Counted from the first letter of the stretch, positions 26,551-40,777 are shown. The stretch is DNA of 64,000 nucleotides from Larimichthys crocea (GCF_000972845.2 NC_040032.1:3305073-3369072); one strand, 5' to 3'. Made by a program: numbers and translations. The notes: generated from the sequence alone by a model not told the origin.

Positions 26551-26737
26551 TGAAACCACTGGCAGAACGGTGCGTCGTGTTACACTTGTACGAAACAAGC
26601 GCGGAAGAAACCAAGTGGGAACCCAAATCCATACCACACGTGCAAAATGATCACTACACTGATCATAGACTGTAACTTTAAGTTCTAAAATGTTGACATT
26701 GATAATAAAGGTCATGGATGCATTAACAAACAGACTG

Positions 26738-26739
<2 letters not shown>

Positions 26740-26780
<41 letters not shown>
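26740..26780. repeat. (TG)n microsatellite
   Basis: About 20 TG units. Confidence 0.95.
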
Positions 26781-26784
<4 letters not shown>

Positions 26785-27375
26785 GTACCTCCATAATACA
26801 CCGTGCTAACAGGTCTGCTGCAGGGCCTTCTCAGGTTTCATAGACCCTGATGAAAAGGTGTGGGTGAGGGGTTGTCACTGACACTCGAGCTGGCCGCAGA
26901 CACAGTAATATAGCCGCGATTTTGACTAATAAAAGAGGCATTTACAGCTGTCTGACATGGCTGGAAGTGGAGGTTCAATGTCTTCTTTTTGTGGATGTCC
27001 AGTCGGAGCTGGAGTGACTTCATCACCGGTGTTGTGACTTAGTTATGGGGAATTATTGGGACTTTTTTTTTTTTAGTCTACGTTGCTGAAATATCTTTTA
27101 ATAAGCGTTTTTTTTTTCTTTTTTCTCAGCAACTTACCCCTAAATTCCACCGGGCATGGCTGTGTGACGCTGTGGCCGTGATGCTCTTTTGGTCTGTTCT
27201 TATCGGGAGGTTTCAAAAGCGTTTTGCTTGTTACAGTTTGTTAACTTGCTCAGATTTGTTGTTTTTTTTTTTCAGTTGATGTGCTTCTGCCATGAGTAAA
27301 TATGCGACTGAGTTTGTTTCCCTTTTTTCTGTTTTTACAGAGTCTGCACCGAAATGAATTTTGATAATTAATGAA

Positions 27376-27674
27376 TCCCTGGATCCCGCACATCCTTGAA
27401 ATCCTTGAAAGTTTGTGAATTTGAGGGAAAATCAAGGCCTTAAAAGTTTTTAAATGAAACTTAATTAGATTTTCTTTACTTAACTCCAATAAATTGGCTA
27501 CATTCTGCTGTGTGCATGTGTGTCTCCCACTGCCTCGAACGTTTAACCGCATTTAACTTTTATCCGTGTCTCAAACTATACCATGTTGGGTCCTTGAATT
27601 TGAAGGAACTGGGCCTGAAAAGTCCTTGAGGTCCTTGAAATTGATGTTTCAGAAGGTGTAGGAACCCTGTTGAT
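27376..27674. mobile_element. Degenerate hAT-like repeat with CCTTGAA motifs
   Basis: The segment is rich in TCCTTGAAATCCTTGAA-type motifs near both ends. The right end GTGTAGGAACCCTG is roughly inverse to the left end CCCTGGATCCCGCAC. This pattern resembles old vertebrate hAT non-autonomous repeats. No target duplication was confirmed. Confidence 0.4.
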
Positions 27675-28184
27675 CTATTCAATTATTTTTTTTTCAGCTA
27701 AAACTTCTTGACATTTAATAGACTAATGATTCATCGATTTATTAACAGAATCTGCTGATGTATCATTCGTGAAAGTAACATCACTTCCAGTACCTTTGTT
27801 TCACATTTTGCCTGACAGTGATGGCTCTTTTCAACATCCAGACTGATTGATTTTCATATGACCTTTGAGACTAATAATCTCCCAGCTGACTCTACAATAA
27901 ACCACATGTAAATAATAGTGGAAGCTCTAAGAAGAAATACTGACTTGCATGCATGGATATATTTTTCATTTGAAATGGCTGTAGCATTGTAGGAAAGAGT
28001 AATGTTCCCCCCAGGAGTCATACCAATGCTTCCTCAGGTAGCACCACATCTGACTACAACACCATTGTATTCTCCCAGGTTACAAAGTCCAGAGTGTGTT
28101 TTGCTGTTTTCCGGTGAAGTTTAATCTCTGTGTGATTTATTTTACAGCCTTAACGCCCCACTCGCCGACACCCCCTTTACCACC

Positions 28185-28228
28185 ACCACCCCTCCTCCCC
28201 CGCGCCCCCCCTCTCCTCCCCTCCTCTG
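28185..28228 (-). other. C-rich run; G-quadruplex-prone on the minus strand
   Basis: The + strand holds several successive runs of four or more C separated by one to three bases (CCCCTCCTCCCCCGCGCCCC onward), so the minus strand has four or more G-runs. This is a sequence property only. Confidence 0.5.
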
Positions 28229-31200
28229 AGGTAGGAAACCTGCGCTGCCAGCAGGAAAAAAGGAGCCCATTGTGATCAGCTCACCCCAAAATTAACCACG
28301 GTGGCAGACTGGGTGCTGGGAAACACAATGGAGATTAGAAATCACTTGACTCCTGAGCGTGATGATCAGTACTATTAGGTTACTGTATAAGTTTCAAAAG
28401 CAGGACAATTAAAAGTTAACACAGAGCTTCCCGTCTCTGCAGAGGCGTTGATACAATGACAGATCTTCTGCAGCGCACCGTCTACAGCCCGAGGTGTAGG
28501 TGGGACTGATGTGTAATTATGAGCTATTTAGGCATGTATTTGTTCTTTCGGTACAGCTCCGACATGTGTTCTGTTGTTAAATACGCTGATGGAGACAGAG
28601 GTGGTGTGAGGGCAAAACGACGATCCACGTGCAACCTTTTAACTGTTACATTATTCTCATTATAAAGCAGCACAAACAAACTTTTTACCCAGGGTTACTC
28701 AGGTCAAGTGTTACATAACAGCTCAAAGAATGACAAACCTATCAACCTGGAACACATTTATTAAATGACAAAAGCTTCCTTTAATGCCAGAACGTTTTTC
28801 CCCCTGTCTGCGACAAGAATGAAGGAAGTGCATCTTATCTGAACTGCTATTTACAGGTAGGATTTTAAAAATGTAGCTGCACTAGTCTGTACAGTATGTA
28901 GGCATGGAAAAGTAATTGAGGACTTGAAATCTATATCTTTGCAGTTTTTTTTTTTCTGAGCTTAGCTGTCTAACTAAATCAAATTTATTCCAGGTTCATT
29001 TTACAGAGAAGTCCCCCCCGTAGGCCTGCTGTGGAGGTTGAGAGAGCGAGACAGAGGAGAGAGGAAATAAATTCCTTGTTAGTCAGATGTTTGGCTCAGA
29101 GAGAGCCCACTCGCACAAACTTTCCCCTTCTTTTTATGCGCCCCTAATGGAGACTTTTTATAGTTATGACGGGTAATACAAAGATTCTGCTGTAATACGT
29201 GTTCATTTAGTCATAAAATCTGGTCATCCTGACAAATTTAGATTCTGCCGTTGATGCCGACCTATTCTTATTTAGCTTTTGGATGATGTTTGTCTGCGAG
29301 GAAGTCTGAAACTGAAGACAGTGTCCACCTGAAACTTGGGATGTTTTCAACTGAATTCAAGGAATAAATTGATCACAGTCCAACAAAATCCACTTCAGGG
29401 AGGCTGTTTTCACGAGGTTTGCACATAAATTTCAAAGCTCAGGCCGTCCGAAATGATAGGTTTGGCGAAATCGAATACCTCGAGAGATGCGACCAAGCCA
29501 TCTGTTATTTTTGTGTGCTTTGGGCTTTTTCCATATCAAATTGTGCCTCACAAGGTCTGTTGTTCTGTTCTGCTCTGCACCGATGAGTTAACATTTTTTA
29601 GGTCAGCATCTGTCTTCAGGGCAAGATTTGCTAGAAGTATGAACAAAACCACTAAATACATGCTAAGTCAATATTTGTCTCAGGTATGTCGTTATTTAAA
29701 AAGCTGGTACATCAACACAAATGCTGAGACTCATCTTTGTCTTCAGCAAAGTTTACCCTCACCTACTTTAACCTGTGTGCCTGAGGAATGAGTGGCAAAC
29801 ACAAGTGCAAAGAAGGGAGCAAGAGTGAGATTTGATCCTAGACTGTCAAAGCCAATAAATTATTGGAGTTTTAATTATGGATTATCATTTCCACATGGAT
29901 TATTCTGCTCACTGTATCAGCGTGAAAACACACTCTTCTCAAAAAGATCCGAAATCTACCGTCTCAAGAATGTTTGGCTCCGACCTGTTGTTGACTTCAG
30001 CGGCAGCCATGTTGGGGTCAGTGGCTGCGAACAGTTTGCCATCACACAGCGTCTCTGTCTGCCCGGAAGGTTCTTTTGCCATTCAAATCTCCCGTGTAAC
30101 ACCGTGCAAATGTTTCCCCTGTTGTCCTGCAGCCACTGCTCTACACGGCAGCGTATCGTGTATCTGGCCTGTCCTTTTCATGCTTCCTAAAGCATCCTGG
30201 CAGGTATAAAAGGGGAGATTAAGAGGCATGTCTGTTCACTTTCATCACGCCGTATTAGTGGATAGTGACCCACTTTCTCACACCTTTCCTCATTTATCCT
30301 CACATTTCTCTTTTTGTTTTCAGCGGTTTCTCCTTCCTCGCCAGACATGATGTCACTGACATGCCCATGTAACAGCAGGAGCTGCGTACGTGAACAATCC
30401 CTGCCATCAGTGAGCCTTTTCCTCTGATGTCAGTGGCTTTGTAGAATTTCTGTGTAATGCGGCTCCTTGAAGAGCAAGATGTGTTATTTTACCGGCCACC
30501 CATTAAAGTGACCACAAGGATGCATGACTGACATTTGCTCTGATTATTGGATGTGACTGGGTGTGTGTTTTTCCTTGAAGGTGTTTTCAGTTTTTCTTGT
30601 TGATGAGTTAATGTTGGGTGGAGTGCATGCTAGGAATCACGTGAGGTCATCAGAATAATTGCAGTGGAATTAAAGTGCAGTAGACAAAAAGTCAATCAGA
30701 CGTGTTGTGTCAACATTGAGCAAAGAGTACAGCTCTAATCAGGCAAAAGTACTTTTACAACTCCTCCTTAATTAAGTTACCAAGCAAACAAGATGTAACC
30801 AAACTTTGACTGATCTAAGCAGCTTCCTCCATGACTTTGTGAAGTGAAGCCAATGCAGAAGTGCGGAAATCTGCAGTTCCTCAAATGGCCACGAGGCTGG
30901 CTGCAGAACGAGTCAGTCTCCATAGTCCCCTGTGTTAAAATGTCCAACTTCACAGCAGAAATAAGCATAATAAACACCTGGTACAAAAAACTGTTTTGGT
31001 CTATATGGCTAATTTCGTCATCCATGACAACTGTACTGAGGCTGATTTTTTTTTTTTTATAGAACTCAACTTCAAATTATATTAAGGCCTAAAGTTATGC
31101 ATAATTAACAGCATGGCCATTTGGTTGATGCTGTTACAGGTGGCTTGTTTGACCACCTAGGTGTCACCTCACCTCAGTTCTACAGACGATTATGGCTGTG

Positions 31201-33109
31201 GCCAAAGCCACCACACTCTTCGCTTCGAAACGGTCATAGATACAACATCCACATTTATGTCTGCCTATGATCTAGGCTAGCTGTTTCCCTTTGTTTTCAG
31301 CCTTTGTGCTCGAGTGGTATTGATCCTCTGATGTAACTCTCTGCAAGAAAGTGAATATATGTAGCCATCGCCGACGTATAACACCACAAGTGTTTTTTTG
31401 TTTTTTGGACTGATTAGACTTCACCTCGGGACTGTGTCAGCCTGTACATGCTCCCTTCAGTTTATATCTCCCTTATTCACTCGATAAGTTTTTGCCAGTT
31501 ACGGTGGGAGAAATTCCACCTTAAGCATCCTCATGTTGCTAAGAGCACAGGTGTAAATCGTAACATTGCATAAAGTCTTCCAGGAAGCCACGTCAGTGAA
31601 TGCGCTCGCACATTAACAGAGCCCTGAATGGCTTACTGAAATGGAATGCAGCAATCATTAATGTTATTAATTCCACCTGTGCTTTTCCATCTCTGACAGG
31701 CCAAAATGGATGCCATGAAAAAACAGTCTGTTTATTGCATGCTGAGGCAAAACACAGGCAGGACATGAAATGGTGTGGAGGTTTTTTAAGCTTAAACTGA
31801 AGGAGCAGTCCACAGAGGTGTAAACCATGCACCTCCTTATCAAACATTTATTGTTATTGTCATCAAGCAGTTAATATGTTTTTGAATAAGAAACTCGTCA
31901 AACACTGTCTCAAACATCTTGACTTCGCTTCATGACTTGGAGTGAATACGTGGACTCAGGAACAGCAAAAGTTCTACTCAAGTGTCCCAGTATACCGTAA
32001 CAGTGTGTCAGTGAGCCAGCGAGAACAATACCAGAACCTGAAACCAAAGCAACTAAATGGAATCCGGCCATCGCTTTTCCTGCTGTGACGTCAAAATGTT
32101 TTCGGTAAAAAAGGCCTTTTGACATCAACGAGGAACAAAATCCAGTGTGTGCGCAACATTATCAGTGTTGGAGCCCGATCACCTGGTATACTTTCCAGCA
32201 TAGATCCACCTTCCCTTTCCTGAGCTGGACTCTAATCAGTGAAAACTGAACACACATTCAGGGGTATGCAGGGCCCTTACAAAAAGCAAACAAAAGGTAT
32301 TATGAAGGTTGACTTTAACTGCTTTAATGTCTGAATCTTAGTGGTAGCAGTAGGAGATTACATACCGTAGGAGACTGGTATGTGTTTTCTCCTTTCAAAA
32401 CTAGTTCCTGTGTAGCTTCTTGTGGTCTAAAAATGTCCATTCATTGGCTGTAATTGCCTCATATTAGATGGGTCTTAGGGAGCAATAAGGCCAGACGTGG
32501 AATGCTGTTGTCTTGGAGCTCAGCGGGTCATTTAGTACTGTAACCTGACTTTGGCCACTGCAGGAGGTCGAATGATTACAGGAGGGGGAAACACCCAGCT
32601 CTAATTATGTAGTCTGAGTTTCTCAAAGTGAATAGGATAGTGTGTTGATGTACAGACTGAGGATTTGTGGCTGCAGAAGCACAGGGATAAAGTTCTGCGG
32701 GCTTTCCCATGAAAGATGTAGGTGTGCGGTCTCTGAATAACCTATAGCCTTACTTCCATCTACTGTAGCTAAATGGTTGAAATGATCATCTGACGACTGT
32801 GATGATTGTCTGACTGTCAGACCTATTTGCAGTTCATGCATTCATGAGTGCTTAGGCGTTTCCCTTGGTACATTATTAATCTGGCACTTCTTCCCTTGCA
32901 TGTTCACCAAATCACATGATTAAATATCTAATGTTGTTATGTAATGAGTACCGAAACTAACTAACTAACTATTTTTTCCATCTTTACGTGACAAGTGAAT
33001 GCCTGAAAGACAAAACAAAACTCAAAAGTGTTCAAAAGTTTGGATGGAAAAAGGTGGTTTGATCTTGTCGCCGTTTCTGATAGAGCTGCAACAATTGCTT
33101 AAATGGTGG

Positions 33110-33294
33110 TTCAACATAGCGGACACCATGCAAGAGGACCCGCTCCATATGTAGATATAGAAGGGTCATTCTAAGGTAACGTAAATATAATAGTTATTAT
33201 TTTCAGGAGATTATACACAGATGAAAACATAGTTATGAAGATTATATTTCATTTCTGTCAGCAGATCCCTTTAAATGTTACCCACTGGACCTTT
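33110..33294. mobile_element. Right part of a GGTCCAGTG-family MITE
   Basis: GCGGACACCATGCAAGAGGACCCGCTCC, the following GGTCATTCTAAGGTAACG and the terminal CCCACTGGACCTTTT match the right half of the elements at 38169 and 52575. The left terminus was not found, so the copy is truncated or diverged. Confidence 0.55.
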
Positions 33295-34369
33295 TAAACT
33301 AAAATCACTGTGCAACAAGTGACCATAATGCTTAATGGAATGTAACCCTAAAGGTGTATCTACCTGCCGTCCTTCTGTATACACAGTTGTTTGTTCTACC
33401 AGGAAGTGTCCTGCAGACTATCCTCTTATCAGGTATATTCACCTGCACATGGCAATAGATAATGTGATACTTGCACAGATGACCTGTTACGTAAATTGTA
33501 TTTGAATGCAGCAGTGTACACAGTATTAAAGCTTTGGCAATATTTTCAATATTTTCCAAACTAAGAGCAGGATCCAGCCCAGATGGCAACTAGAGGACTA
33601 GTGATGCAATTGCAATAACAACTTTGACTCTGGCCTGTGGTGGATGTTTTAGATAAACAGAATTAATCAGTAGCTGAAAATTTGAATGTCTGTATAAGAT
33701 TTGCGTATTAGGTTTTAAGCTGTCAAACGGAGGCCTGTGAATATAACAATCTGTTTGTTTTACATGCTGTACCTGCCCTAACTGCTTATCGAGCACATTC
33801 CTGTCCGTGTGCCTGTGCCAAACAACCAAACCAGTCAAAAATGATCAGTTACTGAGGGTCAGAGTGCCATACCACCATAAAGATGTCATGTGTTTGATAT
33901 GCTGATAGATATTGTTTTATTGAATGGCTTTTATATTGTTAGTTAGTGTCACGGTCTGTCACTTTCAAGAAGGCATTAAACTATAAAAATAGTCACTGTC
34001 TGCTGAGATTTGGTTTAGAAACAAAGTAATGGACAGACTTGATAATTGGGCTGTGAAAATGTAATGATGTTGGGATACAAGGAAAAGCTGCATAATTAAA
34101 CAACCTTTTCCTCTGCAGGCAGGCTGAGGGAAAGTGGGTCCACAACAGAAATAACTAATTACACCTTGAATGAGTATGAATATCAAAGATTGATTACACA
34201 ATAAAAAGAGAATATTCCTTTAAAGGACTACTGTGTAATTGCCGATTGCAATCCCCTTGCTTCACTATCTCGTTTCCTCACATGAAGGAGAAACTATGGT
34301 GGCCAGAATCACTCTGAATCAAATCACTCTGCTTCGAGAAAGGGTTTCAGTGGATGCAATATTAGTATA

Positions 34370-34714
34370 CAGTTGTCCCTCGCTTTAACGCGGTTCACTT
34401 TTCGCGGCCTCGCTGTTTCGTGGATTTTTTTAGTGTAATTTTGCATGATTTTTTTTTTTACAGCGTACTGTACAGTATGAACGCACATTGTGTTCTGTGT
34501 CCTAAATTGGCTAAGGGAGAACCGGATGTGTTCTGCATCCTGATTAACTAAGCGAGTACTGTACAAAATGCATGTAAAAAGGTGTATAAAAGTGTGTGGT
34601 TAGGGGTTTTACGGCCTTAAAACATGTATAATAATTGTAAAACTTACTTCACAGATTTCGTTTATTGCGGGTTATTTTTAGAACGTATCCCCCGCGATAA
34701 ACAAGGGACCACTG
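34370..34714. mobile_element. Tc1/mariner-superfamily MITE (Tigger/pogo-like), 345 bp
   Basis: The left end CAGTTGTCCCTCGCTTTAAC and the reverse complement of the right end, CAGTGGTCCCTTGTTTATCG, are imperfect inverted repeats. The element is flanked by TA on both sides (34368-34369 and 34715-34716), as expected for this superfamily. There is no transposase ORF. Confidence 0.7.
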
Positions 34715-37700
34715 TACACCTCTGTGTGCAAGATGAGTCATCAACAACTTTTTAGTGATGATTTTAAAATATAGCCAGATTCTTGTGTACAGATGACATA
34801 TAGGATAAAAACACCTAAACTTCCACTTATACCTCCAAATTGCCTTTTAATGATATTGCTTTTAAGGACTATTTAAAACTGAAAATAAATAAATGAAATA
34901 AGTGAATTTCCATAATCACCAGGCACTGTATTTATGCAGCAAACAGTGAGATCCTCAAACGGAGCACGTTATGCAAATGTATACCGACCTGCACAAGGAT
35001 TTGATTGTTCCCTACTCCCCTGTTTGCAGTAAGACTTCTTTGCTTAGCTTTATTTTTGTCAGCCTCACATCTTATGAAACACAAACTGACCCTCATTCAA
35101 ATAAATAAATCACTTTGTTCATTAATGACTCTGTCCTCGTGGACTTTCATATGACCACAGTTTGATCACCCATTTGTGGTGCTTCAGTTTGCCCTACTTA
35201 ATCCAAATCTTCAGTCACGATATAGAAGTCACCGTAGATTAATTAATGCAGACATCACGAGAACAATATGCGCAATCTCGTGCCACTGGTGAAGTCATGC
35301 AGTGTCATGGGTGACGCAGTACCAGCTCGGGGGGCCACCACGGGTGAATTTCTGCATGTGTTATGTGTCTGCGGTCAGCTGGCCGGACCACAGCTCATTA
35401 CATAACAGGACAGAGAGGGTTACTGCAGCCCGACAAAGCAGAAAACAGCTATAGGCAAGAGATGACGCAGAAGAGACACACACTTTGAAACTCTAAACAT
35501 ACACCATGTATATGTTCTGTGTAAAATTTAATGAAGTTTTTTTCACAGTTTTCTCAAACAATGTCAGTTTTTATACTTTTTTTTTTGTTGCTCTGATTAC
35601 GGTAATCTCCCGTCACATGTCCAAAGCACCAAATCTATGTCTGATCTGTGATGATAAAAATCTAAATTGATAATCGTCCTTGTAGTTCTCATAGCAGGGT
35701 TTAGTTCAGACAGTATACATGCACAGTTCAGTTAGACAATATTATCTGTCCTGCTTAAACCGCAGACGGTTTGTCCTCAGGGGCTGTTGAGAGATGCGGC
35801 CTGAGCCTGAGGAGACTCTGGGGACTGAAGGACAATAGATGTTTTTTTCGACATTTTTCCGTAATGATGGAGTCATTGAGACTTTTCCCACCTTTGAACA
35901 GGAAGTGGGTCATTTGTTATTGTGTTTTTTTTCCTGTGGTGTTTGTCTTCAGGTTCCTGCCTGGCGGTCTCTTCTTTCTCACTTTCTGTGGTGTTTTTTT
36001 TTTTTTTCTTTCATACATTCTTTCACCCTGGCCCTCTTTTGTCACCGTGGCTCCCTTGTTGTTAGAGGTATCACACATTTTGCTCTGAATACGGTAATCT
36101 CCCGCTTTATAGAGATGTTGCGAGATGCCGTTGAGCCGGCTGAAACATTGATCCTCGAGCCTTGAGGACGTGTGCGCCTTGTACCCGGGTCATATCTCGT
36201 CTCCTACATCAGAAGTTACCGCCTTGCGTCAAGACAAGGTTGTTGGCTCAGGCACAAATAAATGGTGTTTCTTTGAGAAGGTGCCAGCAAAGTACAAGAC
36301 ACGTTGCTTGCTGCGTAACTTTTATTTCACATATTTAAAAAAAGTATGTGACATACCTCTGTGACAGTATTTAATTTGACCTAACTGTTTCCATGATTAT
36401 CCTTTTTATAATCATTTCACGCCTGACTTTGACCCGGATCAGTATGTTCTCACATTTTAACACACATACCGAGTGCTGAAAACGATATGCCGCAGTTACG
36501 ATGATTCGCACAGCCCATTTACCGACCAAACACACCTACACACAAACAAAACTCCCAGCGCCTGCAGCCCTGTACTATTCTAGTGCAGAGGAATTCCTGC
36601 AGTATCCAGTTTAACTCACTGTGACTGGATCATATTGCAGCCCCCCGGAGGGTCCTTAATACAAAAGTAAAACAAAAAGAAGTTTATCATTTGCAGAGGC
36701 CCGTTGCAGTGCAGAGCTTTATTATTTAAACTCGCTGCTGCCTGGCATGAGGCAGTTCCTGGTTAATGGTTGATCAAGGAGGATATAAAATGTTCAGCTG
36801 TTTTGTGAGTCTAATTAATGTACTCCGACTGACCTTGTTGCATTTCATGTTTCATTAAGTGTTAAGCTAAGGTGACATACAGGGCAGGACATGCACGTGT
36901 TCAGTATTCATTAGACGTGTCAGTTCCCTTAGACTTTCAGTGACGATGCCAACATTAAATCAAGTTGACTAAATGTTAATATTGCCAAGTATTAAGGCCG
37001 GGTCAGTGCAGGAATGCAGAGCTTATTAGAGTGTGACAGCTTCTCCTGGTCAGCTGTAGATTTTAGACACCGGTGTGAGCACTGCCCAGCAACACGCGGC
37101 CACATATCACGCTGAATTTTATCAGTGATAATGCCACATGGCAACATGGCTTTCCCTTTCCCGCTTTGCTCTGTCAGTGCTCGATGTCCGACCACTTCCA
37201 CCTTTTCAAACACAGCTTCCTCTCCGTTTTCTGTTTGATCTGGGACAATAGGAACGATGCCTTGTACGTCCTGTGGGAGACTTGAGTCATAGTCCAGCAT
37301 CCTTCATCCATTTTATGCTCAGAGATTTGAAAAGACAGCAGATAAATGTTCAGGATAAGGTTGTAGTGGCTCGTCTTAAGTCTATCCTATAGTCCTCTAT
37401 GTGTGTTTCTGATTAAATATTTCCTAAAACTCAAGGAGTTGTGGGTTATAGTGTCTCCACGCAGCCACATGCACAAGCTTGTGCCTCTTCGGTATCACTT
37501 TGCTCCCATGGTGGCGGTTTTGACAATGCCACCCTGGAGTACCGTAAGTCCTTGAAAAGTAAACTGAACTCTGGTTTGTCTGCAAGTTAAATAATATAGA
37601 CATTAAGAGTACATCTGATTTACTGTTTGCGTTAGGAGCTTTTAAAAATGTGTTTTCAGAGAGCAGAGAAAGTGGAAACAGAAAAACGCATAGATCTTTT

Positions 37701-38168
37701 TCACAGCAGACATTTTGACTGGGCAGGAAACGCACAGGTGCAATCAATAATGTTAATGATGGCTCTGTTTCAGCGCCTCAGGGAAAGACTTCTGAGAGAC
37801 ATCTAAATCTAACGTGTCCGCTTCTTAACTCGAACAAGACTAATCTGCCATGAACTTTGGGTAAATAAAGACACGGCTGACTCGGCTCCGTTTGCTAAAG
37901 CAGAAAATGTTTTGAATTCAACAGTTAAAAGGCAAAATTCAACAAAGATCGTCACAGTAAAAAAACTTTTCACTGGGTTTATGATGATGTCCTCACTGTC
38001 GGATATTTCCAACGCATAACTGCGGCCTCTAAAAAACTCTCCAACCTTTTATTGTTTCGCTCCACAACGTTGTTAGCGAACCACAAATTACAAGGCACGT
38101 TTTTATCTCTTTTTGTTGCCATGGAAACATGGCTTTTTTTTTTTAGTTGTGGCTGACTTTTTAGCATT

Positions 38169-38483
38169 AAAGGTCCAGTGTAGGATTCAGCGGCACCTAG
38201 AGGTGAAGTTGCAGATTGCGACCAAGCAAATACTCTCCCATGCCTCATCCTCTCTTTCCAAACATGTAGGAAAAACTCTCTGGCTGCCAAACTGACAATA
38301 AACGCAAAAGGCCAAATCTAGGTCAGGATTTGTTTGAGGACCCGACTCTCACTGTAGATATAAAGGACTCATTATAGGACAACAAGCAGTCTTATTTTCA
38401 GGTGATGGTACACTAATGAAAACATACTAATACATATTGTGTTCCACCGCTGCCAGTAAATACTAAATCTAACAATGGATCCT
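38169..38483. mobile_element. GGTCCAGTG-family MITE, diverged copy
   Basis: It begins AAAGGTCCAGTGTAGGATTCAG and shares CGGCACCTAGAGGT and AGATTGCGACCAAG with the copy at 52575. The right end (CTAAATCTAACAATGGATCC) is a decayed inverted repeat. Confidence 0.55.
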
Positions 38484-40357
38484 TAACAATCTTTATTTTT
38501 ATGAAGTCTGGACCTAACAATACAGACGAGGCAAAATATCTAACTGACCCCAAACTCCCATACATACAATAAATTAAATACAGCCATAATGAATTACATT
38601 CATCCTACCTGTGCTTTTCCTGCTATGTTACTTCAAAAGGTTGTTTCTGAGTGTTTTGAGGACACGATCAGTTCACTTAGCCCTTCAGTCAGGATTTTGG
38701 AGGTCCATCAACCCATCATTATCTTTATCAACAGACTTAGCGAGACTAACAAGCTTATTGTTTTTGGCTTGGCTAGGGTTGGCTAGGGCTACCATGGCAT
38801 CCACCACCATAGTCTTTGAATTTTCTGCTTGTCTGTTTCGTCTTTGATTCTTGCAGTTAGTGTTGCATCTTTTTATTTTATCACCGCATCTTTATCTCGT
38901 ATCCTCTTATCTGTCCATCTGATTTCTGCCTTTTGCTTCTCGCTCAGACGCGTGGTGTGGTCCAGTCTCGTGGCTGCATGGTGAAGGTCACGCTGGAACA
39001 CCAATGAAAAAAAAAAAAAGAAATCTGAAAGAATTTACCCCCACCCCTCCACCTCTCTTCGTCAGCCCTCACCCCGTGTTTCTCTCTCTCAGTCAGTGGT
39101 TTTATAAATCCAATCTTCTTTACTAAAATGTGTCCTTCCCTGACACCATCCGTGACCACGTCCCACTTTTTTTATGGTCTTTAAATTCTTACGGTTCTTA
39201 AGGCTCTCCTCCATCCACCATATAGTACTTAGCCCAGTTGCCAGGCAGAAAGTGACCAAGAGCTTATCCTTGTTTAGGCGTCTCTATTTAATGGTGTCCC
39301 CTGTCGTGGAGTACTTGTAATCACTTGTGGAAAGAGACTTAATTAACCACCCACATTTTAAAGTTGTATCACAGCTATCAGCTGATGGATGCTTTTGACA
39401 TCCCATTTCAATATTGTTTAGATGTTTTTGTATTTGTACAGATGCTAAAGGAGGCCTAAAGATTTCTTTCATATGCCATAGCTGAAGGTGAAATGTACTC
39501 TAATAAAAATATGAAATGTAAATATCTGGCTGTAATCTGAGCTTCAGCTCAGATTTATCTTTAATTTTGCAAAGCTACGTTTGCATATATTAATCATATA
39601 GTCTGCTTAAAACACTCGTATTCATGTGTCTATCACAAAGAAAAGTTTTGCTGCCATCAGCATTACCACTCTGTCTGACACCATGCGAACAGCAACGACA
39701 GTCGAGCTGAGCCCTGACAGTGCCAGCCACAATAGAAAACAATAGAGAAAGCAACTAGGGTCTTTTGTCTTATTAGACGCAGCAGGTTTGAAAGCTGATG
39801 GTGTCACAGAGAGCGAGTCTGACCTATGAAAGACGGATGTCAAAATAAAAGCCTTGTTTTAACTGCTCGTAAATCACAAACAGTTTGTTTTATCTTCAAA
39901 AGAGGCCGCTTATCGCTGGCATGGTATTACTACATGAATTAAAAATGAATTACAGTAATGATGGCCTTTTATATCAGTCTTACTGCTGTAAAGATGTCTG
40001 CAGTTGGTTACTGATTAGCTGTTTAACCTCTTTATATGCGTCATTAACGGGCTGTAAATAGAAGAATAAAGGGACGACTAATAGGTGTTTATAATAAGAG
40101 GAAAAGGGGAAACGAGGGTGATGATAGGGGATAGTTAGTCTTTGTGACTGTTTCTTCAGGGTGGGTGGAGGCTGGGAGGTCGTCCGTCCACCCATCCGCC
40201 CCATACCACCACAGTGCCCCCTCCCCTCCTCCATCCTCCCTCCTGCCTTGGCTAGTCTCCATGTGCAGGGCTCAGGGCCTTGGGAATGAATGGCGCCCGG
40301 GCTCTGCTCCGTCTTTGAAGCCAGCCAGGAATGCGAGGCCTCTTTTTTTTTTTTTCT

Positions 40358-40358
<1 letters not shown>

Positions 40359-40415
<57 letters not shown>

Positions 40416-40427
40416 CTCTCTCTCTGT
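40359..40427. repeat. (CT)n microsatellite
   Basis: About 33 CT units, slightly interrupted, directly upstream of a candidate promoter. GAGA-type tracts are common near promoters. Confidence 0.95.
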
Positions 40428-40777
40428 TGTTCAGGCGGCCGGCAGCACTAGCAGCTATCTGCGGCAGTGAAATATTCCCTCCGCTGCGCTCATTGTGCAT
40501 CAGAGAGCCGGACGTCATCGGCTGGCCAATCAGTGGCTCCCGCTAGGCAGCCTCGGGGTCTCGGTGGGGGGAGAAGGGACTCGCTAGAAGTCTTCCCTCT
40601 AATATCTCGCTCTCCTGGTTACTTGGTGTGGTCCCTCTTTAGAGGAAGAAAGATGTTCTGAATGAGAAACAAAGACGGAAATCCTTCAGCAAATCTGTAT
40701 TTAAGTTGAAACTTAGGAAACTTATTTCTTTTGCATATGGAAATCCGGAAGGTCAGCGACTTAGACTCAAAGTTTGG
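40428..40777 (+). promoter_or_regulatory. Second candidate promoter and non-coding exon of shroom1
   Basis: Sequence after the (CT)n tract is the most GC-rich of the interval. It carries a CRE-like GACGTCAT at 40511-40518 and a CCAAT box in GGCCAATCAG (CCAAT 40526-40530). Downstream, AAAGTTTGG at 40769-40777 is followed by GTGAGT, a donor that could splice to the shroom1 acceptor at 43280. There is no long ORF. Assignment to shroom1 is inferred from position. Confidence 0.45.

Larger units (their letters stand above)
22895..40358. other. 17.5 kb without recognised genes; probably shroom1 intron or intergenic
   Basis: Open frames here are short and resemble no protein I know. No GDF9 (large exon), UQCRQ or LEAP2 sequence was seen on either strand. 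What can be named are microsatellites, a LINE-like tail, a degenerate hAT, MITE relics and a Tc1/mariner-type element, listed separately. Confidence 0.55.

Noticed and set aside
36992..37300. 102-codon minus-strand ORF with protein-like composition
   Set aside because: It resembles no family I know and has no supporting splice sites or neighbours; left unannotated, though a database search would be cheap.
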